Below the pieces are notes generated by a model. That model was not told the origin of the DNA. It did no database searches and saw only the letters and a list, made by a program, of their open reading frames with translations. Below, piece by piece: positions 11,410 to 24,491 of a DNA stretch of 64,000 bases; position 1 is the stretch's first letter; each line of letters starts with the position of its first letter. Source of the stretch: Mortierella sp. BCC40632 (lineage: Eukaryota; Mortierellomycota; Mortierellomycetes; Mortierellales; Mortierellaceae); the NCBI GenBank assembly GCA_011634665.1, contig WAEK01000014.1, forward strand, positions 62,001-126,000, given 5' to 3'. The position numbers and the translations under genes are program-made.

Positions 11410-13906
11410 ATGTCTTGGCTCTGGAGCTCCTCCCCCATCGATGAACTCGTCGGTAGGTGGACTTGCCCTCATTCCTCTTCTGGATGAAGCTAAAAAAAAA
11501 AAAGTCATTACTGGCATTGAACTTGTTCGAAATGAACCCCCTTTTTCTTCCTTTTCAGACAAGGCTACCTCGGAACTTCTCCCTGTTGGTACCGATGACT
11601 TGGCATTGAACCTAGAGATTTGTGATCAAATCCGCTCGAAACGTGTCTCGTCAAAGGATGCAGCAAAGGCTCTCAAGCGTCGTATTTCTCATAAGAATCC
11701 AAACGTCCAACTCCTTGCGCTTGGGGTAAAGAAATTGTTGAGTAAAGCAAGTTGTGTCGACTAGGGAGGGAAGGCACAAGACACACATGCTCACGTTGTT
11801 CTTCAATGTGTCTATCTAGTTGACTGATGTCTGTGCCAAGAACGGAGGACAGCATTTCTTGGTCGAGGTCGCCTCTCGAGAATTTATCGACAATCTTACC
11901 TCAACACTGAAGGCTCCGGTAAAATCACCTCGGGACTCTTGGCATCCATCCGCGAGAACTGACTCATCCTATGACATATTTGCAAGCTAACTCAAACAAC
12001 ACTATCTCTCTGACTTTCTTGTACTTGAACAGGCTGGATGCAACTCAGCTGTAAAGACTCGCATCTTGGCCTTGATCCAGACTTGGGGTCAGCTGTTCCG
12101 CGGGAAACCAGGACTCGGATACGTATGCGATACCTATGCTGTCCTTCAGCTGGAAGGGTACGAGTTCCCTCCAGTAGACAACATCGGCGCAGCAATCGTG
12201 GAAACTAGAGCAGTATGTTTGTGTCGAGACTTGGGGAGCATCTGATCTATAATGCGAATTCAACTGATCTTCAACGCCACCGATACGTTCTTCTTCTTGG
12301 TATAGGCACCAGACTGGACAGACTCGGATGTGTGTACACGATGCAGAACAGCTTTTACTCTTACCAATCGGAAACACCACTGCCGTGCTTGTGGCTCCAC
12401 CTTCTGCGGACAATGCTCAAGTAAATTGATGGCGCTCCCTCACTTTGGGATCACACAGGAAGTCAGGGTGTGTGATGGATGTTTTATGCAAAGCAAAACA
12501 AAAAAACTAGCGCCTATAGGCGGAAAGGGAACAGAAGCGCTTGCTGCATTGGCTTCTAGACCTGAAAACTCTAGACAGGCGAACTCTGCGAGTAGCAACC
12601 AGGGCTCCAGTCCAACACAGGAAGACGAGGATCTAAGAAAGGCGATCGAGCTCTCTCTCAAAGAAGCCAACACTCAACCAGGCTATTCTGGACCTTCGAC
12701 CAAATCACTGGAGCAGAGTTCTACTAAGCCAGTCGCAGGATCTTCAGGCAATGGCAATGATGATGATGATGATGATGACGACGATCTTCGTGCAGCAATT
12801 GAGGCTTCACTACGGGAGAACGAGAACAATCGTGGCCAGACTTCAGCCTATCCAGAACAACAACAGTCGGCCTATACAGCCTATACCTACTCAATGGAAC
12901 CAGAGGTATGAATTCTGTCATTTGAAACTAGACAGCAAGAAAGACTTGACTGTTGTGCCTTCCTACTAATACGCGTTCTCTCAAAGTTACAGGCATCAGT
13001 GACATCTGGCGATGAGCTGTCAGCGATTGAGAAGGACAATATCGAAGCGTTTTCGACCCTCTTGGAAAGACTGCAAGCAACTCCAGGCGAGCTCAATGGG
13101 AGCCAAGAGATCCAAGGTCTCTATGACCAAATCCTGAAGCTTCAGCCAAAGGTGGCCCGAGATCTTGAGGAGGCTACCAAGAAACAGCGTACGTCTCTGA
13201 CTATTATCTATACCTACCATGTCCTTGATCTGAGAGCATTTTGACTCATTCCTTTTTTCTTGGACACCTCTCTCTCTTTCTCTTTCTCTTTCTCTAAATA
13301 GAGGTGGCAATCGAATACAACGAAAAGATTGACCAAGCAGTCAAGACTTATGACCGTCTCCTTCAAGATCGACTCCATGCAATCTACCAACGAAGGATTG
13401 GCGCCAGTCCCTATGGCAACATCGGCCTCCAGCAGCCTCAGCAACCATTTGCTCCCCAGGTCCCCAACGGTGTTTTTGACCACATGTCTCCACCACCCGT
13501 CAACCCTCATTTCTCTCAACAGCCAGGAAGTGACGCGCATTTCCTGCGGTACGCACCAGAAGTTGCTGCGGTCCCTTCTAACCAAGTTTCATCCAATCAC
13601 ATGGTCGCTTACTTGGCCCAATCGACCCAGCAAGCAACTGCGCCTATAGCATCAGCTCCAACTCTGGCCCCAACATCTGAGGTCTACGCATATCAACCAG
13701 ATCACGCTCAGACTCAAATGCCGATGGTACGACCTACACAAGAACCCTTTTATCCTTCAGGAAATATCCCAGCCACATTGACTCCAAGTCTCCTAAGTCA
13801 ACCAGTGTTTGGTTTGCAGCAGCAGCAAGCCCCTTCACATGCACCTGTAGCGCCAGCCATGGTGCCCACAGTCCCTGTGGACGAGAAACCTCTCATTGAG
13901 CTATGA
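11410..13906 (+). CDS. VPS27: Vps27/Hrs, ESCRT-0 subunit (VHS-FYVE-UIM)
   Basis: Seven exons (11410-11452, 11559-11725, 11820-11918, 12033-12212, 12306-12905, 12993-13188, 13302-13906) give 629 residues with every phase in register. Residues 1 to about 150 are a VHS domain that would bind ubiquitin and cargo. A FYVE finger follows at about 165-225, with the PI3P-binding signature RKHHCRACG and eight zinc cysteines. Two ubiquitin-interacting motifs follow: [15 protein letters not shown] (about 270-285) and [14 protein letters not shown] (about 323-337). The second is preceded by an Asp run encoded by a GATn repeat. The region encoded by exons 6-7 is helical (GAT/coiled-coil, Hse1-binding in the family) and the tail is Pro/Gln-rich, where clathrin-box-like motifs usually lie. 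The protein sorts ubiquitinated membrane cargo into multivesicular endosomes. The start is fixed by the conserved MSWLW opening of the VHS domain. Confidence 0.95.
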
Positions 13907-14058
13907 AGACCCAATTATCTATATAAAGCTCAGCCACATGTTCTTTGGCAGAGAAAAGAGACTTTGGCCTTTTTGACCGAACCACCCTTCTACTACCTTT
14001 GTCACTTACAAACCGCATTGGCATCCTAGTCGTCATTCCATTGCTTTCAAAAAAGAAA

Positions 14059-14090
<32 letters not shown>

Positions 14091-14621
14091 GCCATTTCAT
14101 TGTCGAATCGTCTCCATTCTATGAGCTTCCATCGCCATTCTTCCTCAGGTAATATAGGAGATCCTATGGACTTTTCCCATCCCGCCCAGCAGTGCATGGT
14201 TTCTGCGAGTTCTCTTGGACATGACCATTGGACCGGCCCATGGGTCCTTTTGGAACAAGAGCTCAGGTGTGATCGCGGAGAATGACTTGGAAGAGACCAC
14301 CTCATGAACACATGAGCGTTCGTGATTCCGCTTTTCTGTTTCTCACGCGTTGGGGTCATTGAAAACTATTTTCCTGATTAATGCGACCCAACCCTTCCTC
14401 CAACTCCTCCTCGTCGTCGTCCACTCCTTCCTCTTTTTCGTCCTCCTCTTCTTCCTACTCCTCTCCCCCTTGACAATTCTTCATTGGCCCTTTCTCTGTA
14501 TCTCTCTTGCCTCTCTGTATCCGTGTCGTTCTGTCACTCTGTCACTCTGTCTTTCTCTCTCTCACACACACATACTCTCTCTCTTATTGCTATTGTTATT
14601 TTGTGCACTACCGTTCAACCA
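13907..14621. other. intergenic between VPS27 and CUL4
   Basis: This holds the VPS27 3' end, a poly(A) run near 14056-14078 and a long pyrimidine/CT stretch (14395-14590) leading into CUL4. A Ser-rich open stretch begins with an ATG at 14381 and runs to a stop at 14473. It could be an alternative first exon of CUL4, but I cannot join it. Confidence 0.4.
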
Positions 14622-15320
14622 ATGCATGTCGACGCGTCACTGATCCTCTTCCTGGTTGTTGGCTTCGCTGTCCTGGTGCTAATCCCGTTCATTCAAAATT
14701 GTGTCTCTGCACACTGCGCAGAAGCAAGCTCGAGCAGGAAACGGAAATCGTCAAGCTTAGCCGCGTGTCCCTCTGAATCAGCCACTTCAACCACCAGTAA
14801 TAGCAGCAATAGCTCCAGCGGCCTTCTTGCTGACCCTTCCTCCGCCGTGTCTTCTTCTTCCTCTTCCTCCTCACATCCTTCCACTGCTTCGACTTCCTCA
14901 GTAACCCTACCGCTCAAAGTTCTCCCAATCAGCTCTCTTGAGAATTCATTTGCTCGTGCTCGCCAAATCGAAGACTCAAAACGACAACGAACCAGCACAA
15001 GAGAATCGTCTCTTGACAACTCTATCAATAACCACTATACCAACAGCAAAAATACAATGGCTTCTGGCTCACATTCCGGCCTGCATCCTTCTACAGGAGT
15101 GAGTTCGGGTTCGAATGGGCTTGGACTAGGCGGCACCGGCAAAGGGTTGGCGAGCGGACTTTTGACGACCAACGGAATAAAGCCCAACCCAACCGCTGTG
15201 AGGAGGGCAGGCGTACAAGGCAGACAACCCGTCAAAAAGCTTGTTATCAAGAACTTTACAGGTGTGTTTGAACAACTCTTTCTCACTCTCACTCACTCGC
15301 CCACACGTACTCTTTCTCTT

Positions 15321-15355
<35 letters not shown>

Positions 15356-16451
15356 CTCTCCCTCTGTCTCTCTCTCTTTATTATTATTATACTACGTTTC
15401 TGGTCTTGTAACAACCTGAAAGCGAGCACATTTTTCTCCTTTTTTTCCCCCCTCCTCCCCAAATGACATTAATGAGACACTAACCCTACCTTCTGTTCTT
15501 GCAGAGACACCGCAGTTGCCCAAGGACTATGAACAGGAGACTTGGAAGACACTACAGCAAGCAGTCCGGGCCATCCAGCAGTCCAAACCCGTGACATCAT
15601 CCTTGGAAGAGCTCTACAAGACAGTGGAGAACCTGTGTCATCAAAAGTATGGCGACTCATTGTACAGGAAACTCTCTGCAGAGTGTGAGAGCCATGTGAA
15701 GAGTGTTGTCGAAAGATTACTAAAGAATCAATCGGGTCAAGACGCGTTCTTGGAAGCGGTTCATATGGCGTGGACAGATCACTGCCGGCAGTTGATCATG
15801 ATTCGCAGCATCTTTCTCTACCTTGACCGATCGTTTGTACTTCATACTCTGGGCGTATCCAGCATCTGGGAGACAGGGTTGGAACTCTGGCGACGTCTTG
15901 TCATGGAGCAGAGTGAGATTCGGTTCAAGGTTCTGGAGGGTATCCTTGCCTTGATTGAAAAGGACCGGAAAGGCGAAGAGGTGTCCTACACACTCGTGAC
16001 TTCGTTACTGCGGATGTTGACCGACATTCATCTGTACACATCAGTCTTTGAGGCACCTTTCCTCCAAGCATCCAGACTGTATTATCATGTTGAAGGCGAG
16101 ACCAATATGCATGCGATGACTCCACCGGAATACTTGAAGTACTCACAAAGACGATTGTATGAAGAGACTGTGCGTTTTGAGGGTTACTTTGACAAGTCGA
16201 CACGGCGGGGTTTGATTGCAGCTGTCGAAGGAGAACTCTTGGAGAGATGGGCGGACATGCTTCTGCAAAAGGGATTTGAAGGTGTCATGAAGGATCATAA
16301 CCTGACAGACCTGAAGCTCTGGTATGATCTAATGGCTCGTGTTAATGGGCTTGAGAAGCTAAGCTTGCATTTTGGAAACTATGTGAAGGTAAAGCCTCTT
16401 GACTATGATTGAATCTCAGAATACCAGCTATTGTCTTTGTTGGTGTTCTAA

Positions 16452-16485
<34 letters not shown>

Positions 16486-18025
16486 TAGAATACTGGAAAA
16501 TCTCTGGTGACCGACCCTGCGCGCGATGACTCCATGGTGGAAGGGCTACTCAAGTTTAAGCAGAGCGTGGACGAGGTGGTGAACAAGTGTTTCCAGGGAT
16601 CAGACCTCTTCCTTCATGTCCTCAAGGAATGCTTCGAGTCCTTTATCAACACGAGACAGAACAAGCCTGCAGAATTGGTCGCCAAGTATATTGATCTACG
16701 TCTGCGTAGTGGTAACAAGGTATCAGATTCTCTCCCCCTCCTCTGTCTTGCCCCTCTTTCGAGAATCGGTATGGTCTTTGGTTGCGCCCTTGACTGTCAA
16801 ATGAGAAACTAACAGCCTGATCGTGATGATGCTTTAGGAATTGTCCGACGAAGAACTAGAGTCTACACTAGACCGAGTTTTGATCTTGTTCCGATATATC
16901 CAAGGCAAAGATGTGTTTGAGGCGTTCTACAAGAGGGATCTTGCCAAGCGGCTGTTGCTCAACAAGAGTGCCTCTTTTGATGCCGAGAAGAGCATGCTGA
17001 GCAAACTCAAAGCTGGTAATTTTTTTTTTCCCTCTCTCCCTTTTTGATTCATAGTCTATGCATCAATCGCCAAGAGGAGTGCCTAACCTGATTTTGGCGA
17101 CAATGTGACCTTGTCATCTCTGTAGAATGCGGTGCTGGATTCACGACCAAGCTGGAAGGAATGTTCAAAGACATGGATACCTCAAAGGACATTATGGTCA
17201 ACTTTAGGGTAAGCACGGATGAGCATTGTACCTTTTTTTTTTTTATTTTATTTTATTTTATTTTTTTACAATGACATTTCGGACGGATGGATACTCAGCA
17301 AGCCATCTTATCCTACCGTTCTATAGACAAGCAAGATGTACAGCAAGATTGGCCACTTGGAGTTGAATGTAAATGTGTTGACTCAGGGTAACTGGCCAAC
17401 ATATCCTCCTGCAGAGGCCAACATTCCCGACAAGGTACGCCTTTTTTTTTTTTTAAAAAAAAAAATCTCTTTTTTATTTCTCTCTTTTTCCAAACTAGCG
17501 TGTTCTTTCTCAAACAAAAAGGTCCAGTGTTGACAAAAGAGACGACTCTTTTTTGCTCCTCCTTATGAATATAGATCTCACAATGTCAAGAAGTTTTCAA
17601 GGAATTCTACCTGTCCAAGCACAAGGGAAAGCGTCTCATGTGGCAAAACTCATTAGGACACTCTGTAGTGAGAGCTCACTTCCCCTTGGTAAGAGAGAGG
17701 AATAGGATCTGTGAACAACTTTTTTTTTTTTGGCGATAGGGCAAAAATCCATGGATTCTGACAGACCCTATTCTTTTTTTTACAACGATAAAAAAAAAAC
17801 AGGGGGCCAAGGAGCTTCAACTGAGTCTATTCCAAGCCATTATCCTCTTGCTTTTTAACGACGTTGGCAGTACTGCGCTCTCCTACAAGGACATTAAGCA
17901 GCTCTCTAATATTGGTGAGTCGATCAAAAGGACCTCCTGAAGCACCGCTTGTTTTTTTTTTTTTTTTTTTTTCATTCTTTAAATTGTTGGGTTTGAATAC
18001 GTCTTAACCGCTTCATTGTTATGAC

Positions 18026-18056
<31 letters not shown>

Positions 18057-18646
18057 TGTAAAACAGAGCCCAAAGAGTTAAGCCGGACCTTGCAATCACT
18101 TGCGTGCGGAAAGTACCGAGTCTTGGTCAAGCACCCCAAGTCCAAGGAAGTAAACGAAACGGATGAGTTCACCTTCAACGAGGAATTTACAGCATCCTTG
18201 ACCAGGATAAAGATCAATGCAATCCAACTCAAGGAGACCCAGGAAGAGAATGCCTCGACGAACGAACGTATTTTCCAAGATCGTCAATTCCAGGTCGATG
18301 CAGCGATTGTCCGGATTATGAAGACGCGAAAGACTCTTTCACATACACTCTTGATCAGCGAGCTGTTTGACCAACTCAAGTTTGCCATTAAGGTACTGCC
18401 ACACACACACACACTCTCTCTTTTTTTTTTTGCCTCCCAATCCCATTTGCATCTTTTATTTTCATGCTTGACAGAAACTATGCGACTAAGAACGCATAAC
18501 TAACGCGAGGTCCTCTCTTTCTCTCTCTCTCTCTTTCTCTCTATTACTAGCCATCGGATCTCAAGAAGCGAATTGAAAGCTTGATTGACCGCGATTACCT
18601 GGAGCGAGACAAGAACGACCAAAGCCTGTACAAATATGTGGCCTAA
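14622..18646 (+). CDS. CUL4: cullin-4, scaffold of CRL4 ubiquitin ligases
   Basis: Ten exons (14622-15261, 15505-16388, 16489-16719, 16838-17015, 17126-17208, 17327-17434, 17575-17688, 17803-17914, 18067-18392, 18551-18646) give 923 residues with all phases consistent. From KKLVIKNF onward (about residue 206) it follows the CUL4 family: N-terminal cullin repeats with the DDB1-contact region, including the conserved [20 protein letters not shown]; the cullin homology domain ([29 protein letters not shown]); and the C-terminal winged helix with the neddylation site [11 protein letters not shown] (acceptor Lys) and the terminal YKYVA. It would hold DDB1/DCAF receptors at one end and Rbx1-E2 at the other. 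The N-terminal extension of about 205 residues is odd. It begins with a hydrophobic stretch, then is Ser/Thr-rich with an RKRK cluster. A good 3' splice site precedes the Ser-rich part at about 14720, so the hydrophobic start may be intronic and the true first exon may lie elsewhere. Confidence 0.93.
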
Positions 18647-19013
18647 AAATATATATACTTGAAGACAAAAAAAAAAAAAAAAAAAGACTTGAGGAAGTAT
18701 GAGTGGACTAGCTGGACAGGGCTGTTGATGAACAAAGTTCTATAAAGTCCTCTCCCCCCCCTTTTTTTTTTTGGTATTGACGTCTCTGGATTTTACAGGC
18801 TTTCTTCGATCCAGCCATCTTTGACACGACTGGAATTACTCTTTGTGACAGAATGGTTTGTGTATATAAATATTTATATATATATATATTTTTTAAGTCT
18901 ATTCTTTCCCCTCCCTCTCTCTCTCTCTCTCTCTCAACTCATACGCCAACTTGGGATTCCCAGAGTAAAAAACGCCCACCAAAAAAAAAATCGAGTCATT
19001 GCCTTGATTTCTT

Positions 19014-20673
19014 TCACTTGGCCATAGGAATGACCTTTGCCTCGTTGGTCTCGTCACGGTTCGTCTTGAGGAATGGCATGAGTTCGCTTCCACCGGTTCC
19101 CTTGACCTTGTCATCTGCTTGCTCACTCTCTTCCTTTCCATTGGTCTTGCTTGTCGCATCAAGAGGCGCATCGACCTTGACTCTGTAATCTTCCCAGCCC
19201 ACAGGAGGTCCTCGTTTTGCCTGGGTCAAGATGTACCGGGTGACGATCTGAATGTGCGTATCTCGGAAGAGCTTGACTTGATGCACAGTGTTGTCAAAGA
19301 GTGCAACCGCCTCCTGTACCTTTTCAGGTAACTCCTCAAGACTAGCAGCACCTTCTCGTTTGGAAAGAATAAAAGGTCGTAGATTGGCGACTTCTTTGAG
19401 ATGATCCAGAAAATCACGATGAAGTCGGGGCATGTATTGCTTCATCTTGAGGAGCAAAGCGTTGGGGGATTTTTTAGGTGGGTTCACAGAACCAGAGTCA
19501 GAGGACGAGGAGGAAGAGCCACTCTGGTAGTGTTCGACACCAAAGATGATATCCAAGGCTGGGAATAGAGTCGATTGACCTGCTGTAGCACCCATGAGAT
19601 GCTTTCGTTCATCCCCATTCACACCCTTGTAGACAAGTCCATTCGGGAGACCCAACTCGGCAGCGTTCTCTGAGCCAGCAAGGAACTTGCGAATCTTCCA
19701 GTAAAACACGGCGGGGTCACATCGTTCAAACATACGTGCTATTCTCAAACGCGCCGCACAAACAGACAAACGCTTGCATTGGTAAATAAACAAATAGCTT
19801 CCTGCGTGATCACCAGAAAGAGTCAGGGCGGACTAAACGGCCAAAATGGCCAAAATGGCAACCAAGCAAGCAAACAAAAAAAAAAGGACGACTGCATTTT
19901 GGGCGATGCTTCATCACTCTTATGATCCTTACCCAAGAGTTTGCCCACTTTTTCGAGTTGTAGCTGCGCAACTCGGAGGTTCAAGATGAGTTTGTCCAAG
20001 TCGTCGTCTCTCGCTGCCTGCATCGCTTCCAAAAGTGGCTGGAGCGCGGCACCGCCTTCAATTTCGACAATGACCGAAATGAGCACAAACCAGTCCTCGT
20101 CCGAAGTACCTGTCATTGTTGACAAGGCTGCGAGATTACTGTATCAATGAAAGGATGGAATGAGAGGGAGGAGAAAATAGTCAGTCATCAGCGAGAAAGA
20201 GGAGCCTCGAATGCCTCCTGGATGTAGCTCAGATTGATTGCTACTCGACGGCAAAAGAGCGACATAGAAAAAGAAGGAGGAGGGAGCATACTCGAGCGAA
20301 TAAGGGCTATTGGGATCGATTAGCTTCCAATTCCAGACATTGCTCGCGGCATAGGTTAACACAGGTGGAATGTCAATGATGTCTGCCACGGCTTGCCATG
20401 GAACAGCCAATTGTTCTGGAATAGACTATTGAATCATAGGGAATGCGCCGCCAACCGGTATTGCATGGACAATTAGAGTTTTTGTGAAAAAAAAAAAAAA
20501 AAAAAAAAAAAGGTAACCTTTCATACTACAGCTCCTCTCAAACCTTCTTACCTGGGCAATGTCAAGACCGGAGCCCCAAACATAGCTGTGGGCCATGATA
20601 CTCAACAATGTATACGCACGCTTTTGCTCGAGTGAGGTCTCCAGCTTGTTCACATCCAGAAGTGGCATCTACA

Positions 20674-20705
<32 letters not shown>

Positions 20706-21107
20706 TAACGAGTCTCGTTTTAGTCTCGGACCTCGTTTCGGAGAAATCCCGAACCTTTTCTCTCTTTTCCCTCGGTCCCTGAGAAAATGTTTACAGGGCC
20801 CGACAGTCCTAAAACTCGCCCCATAGTAGTCTTGCTCTCTCTCTCTCTCTTTTTTTTTTTTTTTTTTGTCTGTCCCAGCTCTTCTAACCTGATCGACACG
20901 AGTTCGGAGCTGTCGCGTCTCCATGAGTTCGTTCAGTTGATCCATGATCTCTTCCCAAGGTTGGTAGTAGCCCTGTGAAAGACGAGCCAACGGAGATGGG
21001 TACGGTGCAAACCCCGTATGAGAAGAGACATCATAATCGCTCAGGACCGGGAGCGCCCTTGGACTTGAGGACGAAGAAGTCTCAATTGAACTTTTGGCAG
21101 CAAGCAT
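19014..21107 (-). CDS. BNA2: indoleamine 2,3-dioxygenase
   Basis: Five exons (21107-20889, 20668-20552, 20425-20292, 20138-19933, 19738-19014) give 466 residues in register. It is a haem dioxygenase that opens the indole ring of tryptophan to N-formylkynurenine, the first step towards de novo NAD. Family landmarks are visible: IPEQLAVPW...PPVLTYAASNVWNW in exon 3, CDPAVFYWKIRKFLAGS, the GATAGQSTL loop, MPRLHRDFLDHL, the FRDTHIQIVTRYIL helix whose His is the expected proximal haem ligand, and GTGGSELMPFLKTNRDET near the C-terminus. A Ser-rich linker of about 20 residues interrupts the catalytic domain. The length is slightly above the usual 400-450 residues. The start at 21107 lies in a GCCGCCATGC context. 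The gene converges on CUL4, with 367 bases between the stop codons. Two poly(A/T) tracts lie in introns 1 and 2. Confidence 0.93.
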
Positions 21108-22777
21108 GGCGGCAATATTCAAGGCAGGGAAATATGAATAAACAAAAAAAGTGTAAAGTGGCTGTGGTTTAGAGAGAGTAGAAATCTCAATGGAGTGGTG
21201 GTGGCAAAAAAAGAAAGGGAGTGGTCAAGGGGTGGTGGTAAGATAGACTCGCGAGTGGAATGAAGGAGGCAAAGAAACAAAAAGTGACAAAAACAACGAC
21301 GACTTTATTTCCGAAAATCATGGTGGCGCACCTTTGACACCCGGCGGACGGATCCCTGGAAACAGGTGACTGGGGACAAAAAGGCCTTGTCCCATCCTGC
21401 TGTGACTAACAAATGCTGCGGATGGCGCTCCACGTCGACTCTGATCGAATATCATGGAATATTATTAACCTTGGCCCATCCGTCCTCCACATAGAAAAAA
21501 AAGGGACTCTTTGTCAACCCCTGTAGCAGTGCGTGGTTCCAAGTCCTTCTATCATCTCCACTTCTCTGTGCCGAGGGTGTAACCTTAGTGGACGCAGGAC
21601 AAGTGAGCCTCCAATAGGATATGGTTGGAGCTCTTTTGGCTCCATCGACCCGCTCATATCCGAATATTTTGCGCCAACTGACATGAATGAACGACACTCC
21701 TTCATACAGTCCAAAAAAATACGTCATTTCGCTAGGAGAGGGAACCTTAAAAAAAAGAAAAGAAAAGCGAGTAGTGAACAGAGATAAACCTGAGAACGCA
21801 TGGTTGCTAAGATGTCGCTAGTCGTGTCAAACCACAACGAGTATCGAGCCGTGGTTTTGGCTGAGACGACAATACTGCTTAAAATCAAAATACCCGGAAC
21901 AGAACAGTCATCCTTTATTGAACATCCTGGAAGAAATCGTGGTGTCGATCGATCTCAATGATACCTTGCCAACACACTCAGCCTACACATTTCCTAGTGC
22001 GAAAAGCAATACTTGGAAAAGAAAAGAAATGAAAAAAAAGTAAAATGGTTAGCAACTACACGGAGAACACAACCACACTTCTCCTTTGATGCTATTGATC
22101 CAAACTACCTGGAGGTACAGATCATCCAACCGTGATAGCAACTGCAGCCAGGAAAAAAACCCCCACCCTTTTGTTCTTCACAGCTATCCCGAAGGATGGC
22201 TCTAATCTGCAGCGCCTTCAGCAAGAGTGTTGAAGAGGTCATATGGAGAGGCTAGGTCAGCGCATCCGGCATAACTACACTGATGCTCAGAGCGAGTCTA
22301 AGGCAAAAGCGTCATATCATGGACCTAAGGAACAATCTCATAAAGTCGCCTATTATCCAGCAGAACCACAAACAAGGAAAATCCTTGAGAATGGAGAGGT
22401 CGTATGGAGAGGTGGGCAAAGCTTTGGAGACTCTCCCCCCACCACCACCACCAGCGTAAAGACAAAGCAGATTGCCTCTCCTGAGCCCAAGGTGGACTCT
22501 GCTCACGTTCAATCTTTTGCTTTCCGTGCATAACGCCATGCTCAGTTTTCTCAGAGTCGCCACCATTACCATGCGGAGAGACTCGTGAATCGTTGTGAAT
22601 CCTCATGAAGCATTGTGAATCGTTGTAAGGTGCAGCAGGGTGTTGAGCAATGTGAAGCGGTGTTGACTGGAGTAGAGAGTAATGGAAGAGGCGATGGATG
22701 AGAGAATGAAGAGGTAGATGACATTTAGCCTGGGGATGCGAGGCTGAGAAGTGAGGCTGAATGGTTGGTCAAGAGTG

Positions 22778-22810
<33 letters not shown>

Positions 22811-24270
22811 AACGATGTTTGACATCAACTGTGCTTGGGCCTCTTTCCGAGGACAAGCCGCCTCACCGCTTCATCTCTTTGTTGTAAGAGTTGGACTCCA
22901 ATGACCACATAGCTGGCCGTGAAGGACTTTACGTTCTCCAGGTTAGAGATAGTGGAGAAATTGGCTGTTAAATATCTCTAACACCTTGAGCCTTAGAAGC
23001 ATCTTTGCAGCCTATCCACGCGCATCACCACCTGCTCTGACAAAGCCTTGGAACTGGCTCAAGATAATTACTATTATTATTATTTTTGACGGCATACACA
23101 CGGAGAAGTTGCCACTAGTTCTGGAGTCAATGGATTTCCCGAGACTCAGCGGGGGACCCAAGGATCCACAAGAAGCCACGGAGAAGGACAACAAAGATGA
23201 AGGACAACGACGGACCGACAAGACCTCATAGTCACCACCATTGTCGTCATCCATCCTAGCTCTCAGATCGAAATACAATAGGCGATCAATGGGTCACTCC
23301 GGTCTACATCTTGAATAGCAGCATCGAGTGCGGGAGCCTAGAGCTAGAGACTCTGCAGAACATGAGAGCCGAGCACAAGACCAACCTCAAGGCTTTTCAA
23401 AGGGAAGCCTGGCGTCACCCATCTGGAACCACACTTCAAGAGCTCCTACATCCATACTTGATCGGTCTCTCGGTAGTCAGCTCTCCATTCGTGGATCATC
23501 AGCGATGCCAAGACAGTGATGGCATTTGTGACCGACCAAGCAGACAAGAACTATGCATGGCGTTCTCACCTGGGACAATGACGAGGGTCTGCCAAGGCTA
23601 TCCAAACTAGGAAAGTCATTTATGGGTTTTTTTTAGAAACCGCCTCAGGAACTAGAGCACGACCCAAAGCCTGGTAATATTCTCCCCCCTCTCCAGCACC
23701 GACTTTTGCCTTCTGGTCAACACATTGAGACAGCAACTTCTACTCGATATAAAAGGAGAACTAGTTCCGATTTCCTAAAGTGCGTGCAAGAGGTCAACCT
23801 GAGTTGGGACGAACCCTGTCTAGGGTCCAACAATCAGAAATAGGAGACTTTGTCCTAGATAGACCATTAGAAAACCACTTTCACCATAGAACACTCACTT
23901 GACCTGTTACAGTGCTGGTCCGAGAGCTGGTACAAGGGTGAACCCATGGGGTATCTTGAACCAAGTATTTAGCAATCCGGATACATTCGAGTACGAGCCT
24001 AGATAGATTCATTGCTATGTATCCAGCATCTGCAAAAATTGGAACCGTCCAAAGAGGAGGGGCGGGGGGCAATAGTACCAAGGCGCTCACTGACACGATG
24101 AAAATGTCGAAGATCAGCTCAATGAGCTTGCACATGTACACAATAGCCTATCTGTCTCAACTCTGTAGATTTACCATATCACTCTCACATCCAATGCCTA
24201 ATGCTACTGGCGTATTGTTTACCGCTTTTTACCGCGATCTGAAAAAAAAAAAAAAAAAAAAAGCAGACTG
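21108..24270. other. gene-poor interval left of the LRR array
   Basis: I see no intact gene. It holds the 5' flank of the dioxygenase gene, short open frames without known motifs, and a poly(A) run near 22780-22809. Around 23300-23640 there is coding-like sequence broken by stops (for example a frame reading KTVMAFVTDQADKNYAWRSHLG, shortened here to its first part KTVMAFVTDQADKNYAWR), which may be a decayed gene. A minus-strand frame at 23881-24141 has a hydrophobic segment but no recognisable family. Confidence 0.4.
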
Positions 24271-24491
24271 AATAAAAGGGAGAAAGCTGAGAATAAAAAT
24301 GACTCGAGCCAGAGAGTAGATGAGAGAGCCTTGATCGAATACTCATGAATCGGCTATTGTCGCACTGCTCCGATTCAACCAAGTCTTTCACTGCTCAGTC
24401 AATGATGGAGTGGATAGTCGAGAAGTAGTTTCCATTCAAAATTTATTCATTCTCGGATCCGTCCCTTCCTATCAGAATGTTGTCACGACTC

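Noticed and set aside
22243..22533. 96-codon frame in the gap between the dioxygenase gene and the array
   Set aside because: No domain, no conserved motif and overlapping frames on the other strand of similar length.
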